A stretch of DNA of 64,000 nt from Siphonodentalium dalli (Eukaryota; Mollusca; Scaphopoda; Gadilida; Siphonodentaliidae): positions 111,457,195 to 111,521,194 of the forward strand of contig CP136065.1 of the NCBI GenBank assembly GCA_032622095.1, in the 5' to 3' direction. Below the pieces are notes generated by a model. The model saw only the letters and a list, made by a program, of their open reading frames with translations, was not told where the DNA came from and ran no database searches. This document shows, piece by piece, positions 1-9,384 of the stretch; position 1 is the first letter of the stretch; each line of letters starts with the position of its first letter. The position numbers were made by a program, and so were the translations under genes.

Positions 1-462
1 GGTGACCGGTCGATCAACGGTCACCCCCATCTTCTTCTTCCATTTCGCCCGTCTGGCTGCGTCCCTTCTCCTTCGAGCTGGTGTCTTTTTCTTAGGAGGC
101 TCCTTCTTCATGGTACGGCTGGTCTTGGTCTTGCTCCAGGTGGAAGATTTCTGGTTTCCAGCATCTCCCGTCCTGAATTCAACACAGAGTCAAATAGCCT
201 CTGTTAGACTGGAGATTCCAGCTAACAATATCCGCAATTTGAGATCTCTCTAGTGCTGCTAACGCGGCGTCAGGGATTAGCTCCATTGTCCGTCGCACTA
301 AGCCTAATCCAAAACCGTCTCACTCGCCGGCATCAGCACGAGGGCGGTTGCTTCCAATTAAGGTTACAGACCGCTCAAATCACTCGTACCGACGCTCTGA
401 CACCGCAAGGAACTAATAGAGCCAAATAAAATCTGACTTGTTCGCTCCACTTGCTGCCAGAG
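1..462 (-). mobile_element. Hf-1: ORF1-only retroposon, 5' part, broken (runs off the window start)
   Basis: Antisense 5' portion of a short retroposon nearly identical to 55492-55954 (Hf-3). Its reading frame would start at an ATG at 286 on the minus strand. Relative to Hf-3, two bases are missing in the CACAGAGTC stretch near 185, which brings in a stop after about 35 codons, so this copy is broken. The 5' end abuts AATATGGATCGCC (463-475), the same 13 bp that flanks Hf-3, so both copies occupy the same site in the H2B-H2A promoter. The ORF1-only interpretation comes from comparison with Hf-2 and Hf-3. The function of the protein is unknown to me. Confidence 0.65.
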
Positions 463-475
463 AATATGGATCGCC
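463..475. repeat. Target-site duplication of Hf-1 (right copy)
   Basis: AATATGGATCGCC matches the uninterrupted H2B-H2A promoter (for example around 15344-15356) and the right flank of Hf-3 (55955-55967). The left copy lies outside the window. Confidence 0.6.
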
Positions 476-1737
476 TGAGTTTGGAGTTTGGGTTTGGGAA
501 GGTCCCCCCGGGAAGATTTGAAAGGGCCGTAAGCCCTCTCCTACAACCCACGGTTGAGTGATATAGTGCCGCTGAAGAGCGTTTGTTGAGTTTGGTTGTG
601 ATTGTTTCCTAGTCATTTGATGCTTGCTTGTGGAGTATGGGTTACATGTCACCCTGGCAGGAAGCAAAGCCCCCCCCCCATTCCAAAAGCGGACCGGCGA
701 GAAGACTTACCTTGATTGAATACGAGTTCTGTTAGTTTAACTTGGTTGATAGCTTTTTATTTAGTGGTTTGTTGTAAACTAGTGTCCAAATTGGTGCATG
801 CTTGAACTCCGTTGCCTTAGTCTGTTATATTCAGGGCTTATACTACGGGCTCAACTCTAGGAAGGGTGTGCAATGCCGGCCGGTTGACTTAATGTCGGTC
901 GGGGCTCCCCAACTCTCGGTGGTGCAATGCCCGCCTTACACTCCTGTGTGAGTCTCAGAGCCCGTTGACCTGGTTGTGTTGTTGCACGGATGAGGACGCA
1001 GCTGAGGCCAGACTGTTGGTGATATGTCTCTGAGGATTGGGTACCGACTGTTGTTGCTGGTGTTGTGTCTTCGTGTATGTACGGGCGTGGTTGACAACAT
1101 GTGTTTAGATTTGTATATGTGGTTGCAAGTCAGTTTGAGGGAGATTGTATTGATAGCTTATACTGCGACCACACAGGCAAACAACTAACAACGCATAAAG
1201 GCAGGCTCGCAATATTGTTGTGCCGGCCTGTACACATTGTATTTGGTGTGCGGAGTAATTCTGTAAGTTTTATATTAAGAGTTAGCAGGTTAGTCATTTT
1301 GAAAGAGATAATTACTCAATGGCTTATAATACGGCCACCAAAAGGGTATCTATGCCGCCCGAGGACATTCATCAGCGCCCAAGGAGCCATCTAGGGCCGG
1401 AGCCCGATATCCTACGTTTTAATATTAAGTTAGTCTTGTTAGACGGTCGATATTGCGGATGTTGCATACATGGGTTAGTACATACCCAATAGGTTATTTA
1501 AGCTGAGTATAAGCAGTGGGTTTTATTGAGGGCTTGCTTTACTGCAGAGAGGGCGTGGCCAATTCACTGTGATATCCTGTCGATGAGCAGTACGTCTCAT
1601 CGAGCCCTGTTGAAACATAATTCATAATTACATGTCTTCCTGGTGGGGTTGACTCGATAATGTGATGTCTACTTGTATACTTGCTTTCCTTGTGATTGAA
1701 CTGTGTTAGTAACCTGATCGACCTAGCGTTTTATGAG
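476..1737 (-). mobile_element. Jk-frag: 5'-truncated Jockey-like LINE, 3' UTR only
   Basis: Nearly identical to 28193-29455, the 3' untranslated region of the full-length antisense Jk element, and stops just before the ORF2 end, so it holds no coding sequence. The 3'-terminal hairpin (AGGGC, 5-base loop, GCCCT) lies at 523-537. The element 3' end abuts GGATCGCC at 475. The truncated 5' end runs directly into the first codons of H2B (1737-1750). If it is a normal insertion, the target duplication would be about 72 bp (1737-1808), because the left flank ends with the same GGATCGCC that ends at 1808. Open frames inside it (for example 1101-1394) do not look coding. Confidence 0.75.
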
Positions 1738-1750
1738 CTTTGGGTGGCAT
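1737..1750 (-). pseudogene. H2B: H2B 5' stub (first four to five codons)
   Basis: The minus strand of 1737-1750 reads ATGCCACCCAAAGC, the first codons of H2B as at 15298. The rest of the gene is replaced by Jk-frag. The stub marks the H2B side of the divergent promoter in this unit. Confidence 0.75.
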
Positions 1751-2055
1751 CGTGAAACGAGATGAAAATTATTTTACTTGACGAAATGTCGAGAAAATAT
1801 GGATCGCCGGCAGAAACCGTTTTCTTTTATATCGCGAGTGCGCTCTAACGCGGATCAAACATAGCCCCCAGTTACTATTTTAAGCACACAAAGCTTCAGT
1901 TTTTAAACACGGACTTCGGCGAAAGCACATTATTGGCTCATTTATGTAGGTCGATCCGCAAAGGAGTATAAATTTCCTACCCACCCCTCGGAGATTTAAT
2001 TGTGGAGATTTAATTTTCCATTTGTCGAATTTCGTACACTAGAAAATACACAATT
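1751..2055. promoter_or_regulatory. Divergent H2B/H2A promoter, unit 0
   Basis: Same sequence as 15299-15603. The H2A-directed TATA box (TATAAA) is at 1967-1972 with an inverted CCAAT box (ATTGG) at 1932-1936. The H2B-directed TATA (ATATAAA on the minus strand) is at 1826-1832. The GGATCGCC site used by Hf and Jk insertions lies about 25 bp downstream of the H2B TATA. Only H2A remains functional here; the H2B side now reads into Jk-frag. Confidence 0.75.
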
Positions 2056-2430
2056 ATGTCTGGACGTGGCAAAGGTGGCAAAGTAAAGGGAAAGGCAAAG
2101 TCCCGATCATCAAGGGCTGGACTCCAGTTCCCAGTCGGAAGAATTCACCGTCTGTTGAGAAAAGGCAACTATGCTGAGCGAGTCGGTGCCGGAGCTCCAG
2201 TCTACTTGGCTGCAGTTCTCGAATACCTCGCAGCTGAGGTTCTCGAGTTGGCAGGAAACGCCGCTCGTGACAACAAGAAGAGCAGAATCATCCCAAGACA
2301 TCTGCAGCTTGCCATCAGAAACGACGAGGAATTGAACAAACTGTTGTCTGGTGTGACCATCGCCCAGGGTGGTGTTCTGCCAAACATCCAGGCTGTCCTC
2401 CTCCCCAAGAAATCTCAGAGCAGCAAGTAA
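2056..2430 (+). CDS. H2A: Histone H2A, unit 0
   Basis: Canonical replication-dependent H2A of 124 aa, which pairs with H2B in the nucleosome core particle in the nucleus. It shows the basic N-terminal tail ([19 protein letters not shown]), the [26 protein letters not shown] start of the histone-fold region in spirit, the acidic-patch segment containing NDEELNK, and a short C-terminal tail ending SQSSK. The ATG follows a 5' leader about 60 nt downstream of the predicted start set by the TATA at 1967. A histone stem-loop follows 31 nt after the stop and no intron is present. VLEY and KKSR resemble lophotrochozoan rather than insect H2A. Identical in protein to the copies at 15604, 25538 and 39287. 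Confidence 0.97.
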   Translation: MSGRGKGGKVKGKAKSRSSRAGLQFPVGRIHRLLRKGNYAERVGAGAPVYLAAVLEYLAAEVLELAGNAARDNKKSRIIPRHLQLAIRNDEELNKLLSGVTIAQGGVLPNIQAVLLPKKSQSSK

Positions 2431-2461
2431 ACAGTTTGCTACTCAAACACAACAACAAAAC

Positions 2462-2477
2462 GGCCCTTTTCAGGGCC
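2462..2477 (+). terminator. Histone mRNA 3' stem-loop (H2A, unit 0)
   Basis: GGCCCTTTTCAGGGCC followed by ACCCA: 6-bp stem and 4-base loop, the SLBP-binding consensus of metazoan replication-dependent histone mRNAs. No AATAAA signal is needed for this class. Confidence 0.95.
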
Positions 2478-2906
2478 ACCCAAATTTTCCAAAAAGATAA
2501 ACTATTACAAAATTGCTATATTAGATTAGATAACAATAAATATATATGTATAAGCGCAAGCAAACAATTGCAAGTCAGGAAAATAAGGGGGAGGGACTGG
2601 GTGTGTGTGGTATGTGTAGAGAGAGAGCTTGACATGTATAACATTACGTGTGATTCAATGTGTTAGAGACATAGTATTTACTTGTTTTGGGTACGTGAAA
2701 CTGATCAGTTAGTATCCAGGCGCGATGCCAACTGGAGGAATATAGCATTTTACTAAAATCTCAAGCAAATCGATCGTGCCACTCCATAGAAAACATCGTC
2801 TGAACTACGCTCAATTGTAAATATTTACTATTCGATTCGGGGCGCATCTGTTGGCGATAAACTAACCAAAACGATTTCCCCACCAAGAGTCACTGCATTT
2901 AATTAG

Positions 2907-3054
2907 TATATAAGAACGACGGTGTGTCTTGTCAATTTGGATAAATATTTGTAAAAATTACTACTGTGAACAATATTATTTTCCATTTATTGTTGATCAC
3001 CATATCGGAGTGTTTCACATCACTTTAATATTAAGAGAGTCCAAAACAGACTCT
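2907..3054 (+). promoter_or_regulatory. Orphan TATA box with downstream hairpin
   Basis: TATATAAG at 2907-2914 is followed by AGAACGACGG, as in a strong core promoter, but no ORF begins downstream. About 120 nt further an inverted repeat AGAGTC/GACTCT (3036-3041 and 3049-3054) occurs. It is conserved in all units (16455, 26389, 40138, 57057). It may be the relic promoter of a lost histone gene or a small non-coding transcript; the hairpin is not the histone stem-loop consensus. Confidence 0.35.
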
Positions 3055-3117
3055 GGGTTTGCAGCCAGCCAAATTACATAATCGATTATTTATAACTTTC
3101 GTCAGCATTTATCTTCA

Positions 3118-3300
3118 ATTACATTTATTTTTAATTACATTTATTTATAGTTACATTTATTTATAATTACATTTATTTATAATTACATTTATTTATAATT
3201 ACATACATTTATGATTACGTACATTTATAATTACATTTATTTATAATTACATACATTTATGATTACGTACATTTATAATTACAAACATTTATAATTACAA
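3118..3300. repeat. Minisatellite, unit ATTACATTTATTTATA
   Basis: About eleven imperfect copies of a 16-bp AT-rich unit, some with ACATACATTTATG variants. The length, 183 bp, is the same in units 0, 1, 3 and 4. Confidence 0.85.
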
Positions 3301-3440
3301 TTGAATAAAGTGTGACTTTTTTTTCTCTCCAAAACGAAGCATTACTTTTATTCAGTTTACAACATGTTACGTTTGTGTGCATCAGTGACACAAATTATGT
3401 TTTTGTTTTGTGTTGTTTTAACACTGCTGTATTTGATATT

Positions 3441-3504
3441 TCCTTCCTTCCTCTCTTTCCTTCCTTCCTTCCTTCCTTCCTTCCTTCCTATCTTTCTTTG
3501 TTTT

Positions 3505-3544
<40 letters not shown>

Positions 3545-3545
3545 T
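3441..3545. repeat. Pyrimidine microsatellite (TTCC)n then (CTTT)n
   Basis: 105 bp of pure-pyrimidine tetranucleotide repeats interrupted by ATCTTTCTTTG. The length differs between units (105 or 113 bp), as expected for slippage. Confidence 0.9.
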
Positions 3546-4243
3546 AGTTTTACTCCTTTTTGTATTGTTATTCCTTTAGCATATTACTATTTGTAATTTT
3601 ATTTCATTAACTTACATCTTTTTCCCTCGATTTCTTTCTCTCTTTCATCTTTTCTTTTCATCTTCTATGAACAAAACAAATTCAATATTTCGCTTTTGGG
3701 GGAGGGGGTCAGGTCACCGACCGACACGTACCGGGTGCGCACATACCGACAATAAAAATTAAAGGCTAGATAGATACGGGGTGTTTCAAATTGAAGTGAC
3801 CTATTTCTGTGTAATATGGAGGTGGGTGAGAGAAAAACAAACCGACCTTGGGTAAATACATATCAGCAGCACGACGTACGTCATTTATGTGGTCAACGGG
3901 ACGTCACTCTGTGCACACAGGGCGTGTTGACGTTATAACAATTTAACAGCACATTTATTTAAGACACAAAATGCTGCCAACTGCCTTGTTCCAATGCTGA
4001 GTGACCGTCGCCGAAGGCACGAGCCATTAACAACTTTATGTGTAAAGTATTAATCGAAGGAAGAAATAAATACAAAGAACCCATATTTACATACCTTGCA
4101 TGTTACCAACTTCAACTTTCCCGCTTTTATTTGTCACACTCCGGTGGTTCATATCGTGCACGTCAGAGAGCTGCAAAGAGAAACCAGGTCAGTTATTAAA
4201 ATTCAGCCAAAACAGGCGTCTTGAAATAGGCCCGCGCGCACAG

Positions 4244-4308
4244 TATAAATAAAGGACGATTAATCGCCTTGTCATTTCAGCTCGCTGATTCATACATACA
4301 ATGTCAGG
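4244..4308 (+). promoter_or_regulatory. H4 core promoter and start-codon stub captured by H4A-1
   Basis: TATAAAT at 4244-4250 lies 51-57 bp upstream of an H4-type ATGTCAGG at 4301-4308. In this unit 11 bp (ATAAAAAAAAT) present in other units just before the start codon is missing. Downstream is the 5' end of H4A-1, so the promoter should now transcribe the element. Confidence 0.7.
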
Positions 4309-4419
4309 CCGGCAGATACTCACAACAGACTGACGCTGCGACGGCTTGGCCGTGTGTTTAACCCGCTTCCAGGGTGTTTCCCGCTTCTATTTGTATTTTT
4401 TCTTCTCACATGTTTCAAG

Positions 4420-5640
4420 ATGGCTGAGCTGGATCCGCGGCTCAACACTTCCAAAGATTCCATCATTCAAGGTATGTGCGACACACCACCTGCACCACCT
4501 GCTCCACCCGTCACCGACGCACCTTCTGCACCACCGGAACCACCACCTCCGCCTCCCGTTCAGAAGGTTTATATCTCTACGGATGGGTATGAAGTCGCGT
4601 CCACTGACCCACTGGATCCGTACAAGGGTACTTATGGCGAAAATACGTCCCTTCTTTCGGACGACGTGAAACAAAGCTTGTGGGGTAGAACTACCAACAT
4701 TTTTCTTCGTGGTCCCCGTCCGGGACGCGTAAATGCCACATTGTTGGCAGAAAAGATTTCTGAACGAATGCCCCAAGTCGGCATTACGGCGATCCATCGA
4801 GGTCAAGACAGTCGTGAATGGACAATTGTGTTTTCGACGGATGGTTTCGTCCAAGATTTCAGGCACCTCACACCTCCATTTTCTCCCATGGCAGGGATCA
4901 CTACTGTCGCAGAACTTTCCCGGTACGAGCCTCGGGCGCACACCGTAAAAATTAATTGGCTCCCGTTTAGCGTCCCGCATTCGGTAGTCATCGCGCACCT
5001 CACAGAATACGGGACGGTGCTGGAGATAGAGTACGAATCCTTCCGAGCCGTCGGCCAAGAAATCGCCAACGGCCGTCGGCGGCTTCGCATGAAATTTATT
5101 AAACCCGATATAACCGACTTTCCCGACTTCGGCATGCTGGCTGGATATAAAGTTTTCTACACGGTCGCGGGGAGATCGCCCTTATGCTTGAAATGTGGGC
5201 AGCGTGGCCACGTGCGCATGACTTGTCCAGACAACAACTTTTCCCCGTCGGGAGTGTTATCTCGGCCGACGGATTACGCGGCGGCAGTCCGCCGCCATAG
5301 AGGCCGGCCAGAATCACCTTCAGTGCAGCCCCCGGATGATGGTCACGTGACCCTGTCAACGTTCGAGACACCATTAGCACCAGGGCAGGACTATATGCCT
5401 CCTCCCTCTTTCCAGGAGGGGGAGCTCCACAATGATTTCCAGTTGTCCGAGTCCGGGTCAGATGATTTGGATGTGGAAAAAGTTTCGGAATCGGACAGTC
5501 CTCTGTCCCCTGCCATTTACCGTATGGAAGTGATGGACACTCGCGCGGTTGGGGGGGGCAGTAAGCGACAGCATGAGGGTGACGAGGAACGTCACCCTCC
5601 TGCCAAGTTGAATGTGCGGGAAGGCCCAGCACCTGATTAA
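4420..5640 (+). CDS. H4A-1 ORF1: gag-like nucleic-acid-binding protein
   Basis: ORF1 protein of 406 aa, expected to coat element RNA and form the RNP with ORF2p. The start was chosen at 4420 (AAGATGG, good Kozak context, MAELDPRLNTS) because the open frame upstream has no ATG. Proline-rich region at about residues 25-47, a mid-region that may form an RRM-like fold (inference), a single CCHC zinc knuckle C-x2-C-x4-H-x4-C at residues 256-269 (CLKCGQRGHVRMTC), then an acidic Ser-rich tail. An eight-G run near the end (5551-5558) keeps the final 25 or so residues in frame; this tract varies in other copies. ORF2 lies in the same frame downstream after a TAA. Confidence 0.88.
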   Translation: MAELDPRLNTSKDSIIQGMCDTPPAPPAPPVTDAPSAPPEPPPPPPVQKVYISTDGYEVASTDPLDPYKGTYGENTSLLSDDVKQSLWGRTTNIFLRGPRPGRVNATLLAEKISERMPQVGITAIHRGQDSREWTIVFSTDGFVQDFRHLTPPFSPMAGITTVAELSRYEPRAHTVKINWLPFSVPHSVVIAHLTEYGTVLEIEYESFRAVGQEIANGRRRLRMKFIKPDITDFPDFGMLAGYKVFYTVAGRSPLCLKCGQRGHVRMTCPDNNFSPSGVLSRPTDYAAAVRRHRGRPESPSVQPPDDGHVTLSTFETPLAPGQDYMPPPSFQEGELHNDFQLSESGSDDLDVEKVSESDSPLSPAIYRMEVMDTRAVGGGSKRQHEGDEERHPPAKLNVREGPAPD

Positions 5641-5889
5641 TGTGTTTTAATATGATTGTGTATATTTATTCTCTTCGACCCTCGCTAACGTCCCTGATTT
5701 TCCCTTTTGCCTTCTGGATATATTGTGTTGCCTTTTTCTTCACGACCTCTCGCTTTTCCTCTGATTTTTGCACCTGCCCACCGACTCAACTTTACGCCAG
5801 ATCCATTGGGGACTGGCTGTTCTTTGTGTCTTTCTGTATCTATTTATGTGTCCCTTGTCTCGTTTCGTATCTCACCTTTTCGACTTTCC

Positions 5890-8800
5890 ATGGATAAACT
5901 TCACATAGCCTCTTTAAATGCGTGCGGTCTTCGCAATACTAAGACTATTCTGGCCCTTAAGTATCTCTTCCTTTTTGATAGGGTCGACGTGCTTTTCCTT
6001 CAGGAAACGCACGTCGACGACTATCAACTTGGACAGGACCTACAATATAAATTAGATTGCAAAGGTTTTTGGTCCTATGGTACTAACCGCTCATGCGGCA
6101 CGGTGATTTTTATTCGAAATTCCCTAAAACACACCGTGATCAAATCTTTTTCGGATATGGACGGCCGCTGCGCGGGCGTCGATGTCGACGTCTCCGGAGT
6201 GGCTTTCCGTTTCCTTTCCTTTTATGGTCCTCAAGCACCCGACCAGAATCGAGACCTTGTTTTTCAAACTTTACTCCCCCATTTAGTCACCAGCCGATCA
6301 GTCATTTTAGGTGGGGATTTTAATTTTATAGTTCATCCAAAATACGACAAAATTGGTGGCCGGACCCTTGTTCCCGCCTATGCCAAAGAATGGCACAAAA
6401 AATTTATGGATTTTGGCCTCGTTGATTTTTATAGGCATGGTAACCCTACCACTGTCCATACTACTCGTCATAGCGCAAATGTCCATACGCGCCTGGACAA
6501 ATTTTATATCTCCCGATCTCTGCTGACAGACCCCCCCAACTATTCTTCCCAAACTTTCCCCCACTCTGATCACGATGTCATTAGTATCTTTTTCACAACG
6601 ATCCCCCGATCCGCTATTGGCCCCGGATATTGGAAGGCCAACATTTCCCTTTTTCTTGATCCTGATTTCAAGTCTGATTTCTGTACCTTTTGGTATGATC
6701 GCACCGCTTCTGTGTCTGGCATTCATGTCACACAGGAGTGGTGGGATCAGATCAAGGCAGATATTAGAGCTTTTATTCAGAATTATGCCAATATTAAGGC
6801 ATCAAATACTAGAGCTTCCCTTCGAAAATTGGAACGAGAATATAAACTTTTACTTCAGGCTGAGCACTTACATCCTGGCAGATATGCAGACCAGCTCGCC
6901 CCTCTTCGTGCTAGCATCCAATCCTTTCATGCTCGGAACGCTGAGGGTGCTTATATCCGTTCGCGCTCAAATGTTTTAAATTCCCATGACGGTTCTGCCC
7001 AATTTTTCCATTCCCTAGAACGCTCACGCAGTGCCAAAAAAATCATTACTTCCGTCACCACTGCTGGTACGACCTATACTTCGACTTCCGATATTATAAC
7101 TCAATTTACGGCCTTTTGGTCTCAGCTCTTCACCAAAGAGGACACCGATTCTCAAGCTGCTGATTCTTTTCTAACTGACCTACATAGCTTGTCTGTCCCA
7201 GACGCGGACCTCTGTGAAGCCACTCTTCGTGTTGAAGAATTACACACTGCGCTTTTTGACATGTCTTCCGGCAAATCCCCCGGCTCGGATGGCCTCCCTG
7301 CAGAATTTTACAAGACTTTTGCCCCACAAATTTTACCTCGATTATTACAGCTTTACAACAACTGCTTTCACGATAAACTTCCTTTTTCACAGCGGACATC
7401 GCTTATTACTATGCTCCCGAAAGACCCAGCTCATCCTGAAATTGTGTCTAATTATAGGCCCATCAGCCTTCTTAATGTAGATTACAAAATTTTGTCTAAA
7501 TCCCTTTGTAACCGACTTAAATTGGTCATTTCTTCTATTGTCCAAGAAGATCAAATGTGTGGAGTTCCGGGACGCACTATCATGGATAATTTACATTTAC
7601 TTCGGAATATTCAAGACTATTGTAAACAGAAAAATCTCCCATGCGCTTTCGTTAGCCTCGATCAACAGAAGGCATTCGATCGAGTTGATCATGATTATTT
7701 ATTCCGCACCCTTTCTTCCTTTGGCTTTGGACCCAACTTTGTCTCTTGGGTCCGTCTTTTATATACTGACATTTATTCTAGTCTTTATATCAACCAACAC
7801 ACTTCCGACCCCTTTCCAGTAACTCGGTCAGTCCGCCAGGGATGCAGTCTTTCCCCGCTTTTATATATCTTGTGCTTAGAACCCCTGCTACATCACTTTC
7901 GCAATAACCCCTCGATCACCGGGCTAACTGTGCCCGGTGCTCCGACCCCCTTTAAAACTACAGCGTATGCTGATGACGTGACCTTAATACTTACTACCGA
8001 TGCCTCCATCGGAGCCGCATTACAAACGATCGATCGTTATGGCTCAGCGTCCGGTGCTCGGCTCAACTTAACTAAATCGGTCGGGTTATTTATCGGTCGC
8101 TGGGGTCATCGTACGGACACTCCGTACGGTCTCCGGTGGTCCGCTTCCCACAAAATTTTAGGCCTGCTTTTTGGTTCGGCAGTAACTACCGATGACCATT
8201 TCCACAACTTATTTCAGAAATTTTCTAAAACTTTACAATTTGGTCGCACCGTCAATTTAGCTCAATTCACCAAAGCCTCGTATCTCAATGTCTATTGCTT
8301 TAGCAAACTATGGTATTACACGTCTATTGTTCCTTTGTCCGCCCATTATATCCGGCTTTTTCAGAGAGCAGCTTTTCGTTTTTTTTGGACTACTTTAATT
8401 GAGCCCCTCCCGCGGTCCTTACTTTATGCACCGAAAAGTGCAGGAGGTGCCGATATTGCCCATTTACAAAGTAAATGCAATACCCTCCTCCTTCGTCACA
8501 TCCAACGGTTGCTGACCAACCCCACCGCTCGATGGTCCGTTTTTGCTATATATTGGATAGGGTTCCATCTCCGGGAATACGTCCCCGCTTTCGCTGCTCG
8601 TAGCATCGCGCACTGTGATCCGGCGTATATTCCCCCCTTTTATCTGTCTTGCTTGCGTGCTTTCGCTGCCTTTCGTGATCTTCCCGATTTTACCCTACTG
8701 CCCACCATCGATTCCAAAATTATTTATCACCATTTACTGAAGCCCATTATTACTGCCCCGCCCCTTACCATTCGTTTTCCTAAACTACCCTTTACTTTGC

Positions 8801-9384
8801 TCTGGATGAACCTCCATAATGTACATGTCGATCCGGCCCTTCGTGGGCTCCTTTATCGGGTTATCCACGGCGTTTTATTCACAAGACTTCGCATTAAGCG
8901 CTTCACAACAACATTTCCTTATGTGAACTGTTCCTTCTGTAATAAAGCTCCGGAGGACCTACAACATCTCTTCGTCGATTGCGAAGTGGTCCAACCCTTA
9001 TGGGATTTAATATTCACCTGGATCAATAATATTATACCCGGTAATAAATTCCGACCACACTTAGGTCACATTCGATTTCTTATCGTCCGCGCTCGAAACC
9101 CTTCCCATCGCGCCCTGGCTCTCATCTTAATTACAGAGGCCATTGCCGCAATTTGGTATACCAGAAATCCTATACATTGTGCTCAGCGCACGCTAAAATA
9201 TCATGTAACTACCCGGATAGTCCATCCGCCACATATCCCCATTTTGGCCTTTTTATCACGGCTTCGAACCCGCGTTTTAGTCGATCATCATCGGCTGTCC
9301 AGTAATAGTTTCGCCGAATTATGGCTCCTTTCCCCTGACATATGTACTCTTGATGACGATGATTTAGTAACCTTCTCATTTTAA
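5890..9384 (+). CDS. H4A-1 ORF2: APE endonuclease-reverse transcriptase (Tx1-like)
   Basis: Polyprotein of 1164 aa that nicks target DNA and primes reverse transcription of the element RNA (TPRT). ATG 5890 (MDKLHIASLNACGLRN) directly precedes the APE domain; the frame is open about 61 codons upstream but lacks ATG. APE motifs: LNACGLRN, FLQETHVDD, GGDFNFI, LDKFYIS, SDHDVI. RT motifs: PGSDGLPAEFY, NYRPISLLNVDYKI, SLDQQKAFDRVDHDY, RQGCSLSPLLY and YADD at residues 693-696. A C-terminal zinc motif C-x2-C-x8-H-x4-C starts at residue 1014. The GVPGRTI, SLDQQKAFDRV and VRQGCSLSPLLY style matches the Tx1 clade of the L1 group, many members of which are sequence-specific. Clade assignment is by eye. 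Confidence 0.9.
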   Translation: MDKLHIASLNACGLRNTKTILALKYLFLFDRVDVLFLQETHVDDYQLGQDLQYKLDCKGFWSYGTNRSCGTVIFIRNSLKHTVIKSFSDMDGRCAGVDVDVSGVAFRFLSFYGPQAPDQNRDLVFQTLLPHLVTSRSVILGGDFNFIVHPKYDKIGGRTLVPAYAKEWHKKFMDFGLVDFYRHGNPTTVHTTRHSANVHTRLDKFYISRSLLTDPPNYSSQTFPHSDHDVISIFFTTIPRSAIGPGYWKANISLFLDPDFKSDFCTFWYDRTASVSGIHVTQEWWDQIKADIRAFIQNYANIKASNTRASLRKLEREYKLLLQAEHLHPGRYADQLAPLRASIQSFHARNAEGAYIRSRSNVLNSHDGSAQFFHSLERSRSAKKIITSVTTAGTTYTSTSDIITQFTAFWSQLFTKEDTDSQAADSFLTDLHSLSVPDADLCEATLRVEELHTALFDMSSGKSPGSDGLPAEFYKTFAPQILPRLLQLYNNCFHDKLPFSQRTSLITMLPKDPAHPEIVSNYRPISLLNVDYKILSKSLCNRLKLVISSIVQEDQMCGVPGRTIMDNLHLLRNIQDYCKQKNLPCAFVSLDQQKAFDRVDHDYLFRTLSSFGFGPNFVSWVRLLYTDIYSSLYINQHTSDPFPVTRSVRQGCSLSPLLYILCLEPLLHHFRNNPSITGLTVPGAPTPFKTTAYADDVTLILTTDASIGAALQTIDRYGSASGARLNLTKSVGLFIGRWGHRTDTPYGLRWSASHKILGLLFGSAVTTDDHFHNLFQKFSKTLQFGRTVNLAQFTKASYLNVYCFSKLWYYTSIVPLSAHYIRLFQRAAFRFFWTTLIEPLPRSLLYAPKSAGGADIAHLQSKCNTLLLRHIQRLLTNPTARWSVFAIYWIGFHLREYVPAFAARSIAHCDPAYIPPFYLSCLRAFAAFRDLPDFTLLPTIDSKIIYHHLLKPIITAPPLTIRFPKLPFTLLWMNLHNVHVDPALRGLLYRVIHGVLFTRLRIKRFTTTFPYVNCSFCNKAPEDLQHLFVDCEVVQPLWDLIFTWINNIIPGNKFRPHLGHIRFLIVRARNPSHRALALILITEAIAAIWYTRNPIHCAQRTLKYHVTTRIVHPPHIPILAFLSRLRTRVLVDHHRLSSNSFAELWLLSPDICTLDDDDLVTFSF

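Larger units (their letters stand above)
2478..4243. other. H2A-to-H4 spacer, unit 0
   Basis: About 1.77 kb with no coding gene. In order it holds an AT-rich segment, an orphan TATA-type promoter and small hairpin (2907-3054), a 16-bp minisatellite (3118-3300), a pyrimidine microsatellite (3441-3545), and about 650 bp of unique sequence leading into the H4 promoter. H3 or H1 could have been expected here in a classical quintet, but neither is found on either strand. Short frames over the TTCC/CTTT tracts are low complexity. Confidence 0.8.

Noticed and set aside
1101-1394. 97-codon open frame, also at 28817-29110
   Set aside because: Lies in the long 3' UTR of Jk on the opposite strand, with no domain or start context; conserved only because the element is duplicated.
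2110-2301. Antisense open frames inside H2A, H2B and H4 genes
   Set aside because: Codon-bias shadows of the histone ORFs.
3036-3054. Small hairpin as a second histone-type stem-loop
   Set aside because: AGAGTC/GACTCT with an A-rich 7-base loop does not match the GGCCCTTTTCAGGGCC consensus and has no ACCA-type flanks.
3118-3300. CRISPR-like array
   Set aside because: Short contiguous AT-rich tandem repeats with no spacers, in a eukaryotic locus.
3312-3596. Open frames across the TTCC/CTTT tract (Leu/Ser/Phe-rich), also at 16860, 40543 and 57462
   Set aside because: Low-complexity translation of a microsatellite; frame and length change with repeat number between units.
4387-5058. 223-codon antisense frame within H4A ORF1 (repeated in each copy)
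   Set aside because: Shadow of ORF1 with no independent features; it persists because the underlying ORF1 is conserved.
5707-5889. N-terminal 61-residue extension of H4A ORF2
   Set aside because: The frame is open but has no ATG; the APE domain begins right after ATG 5890. Translation by reinitiation or readthrough is possible but unsupported.
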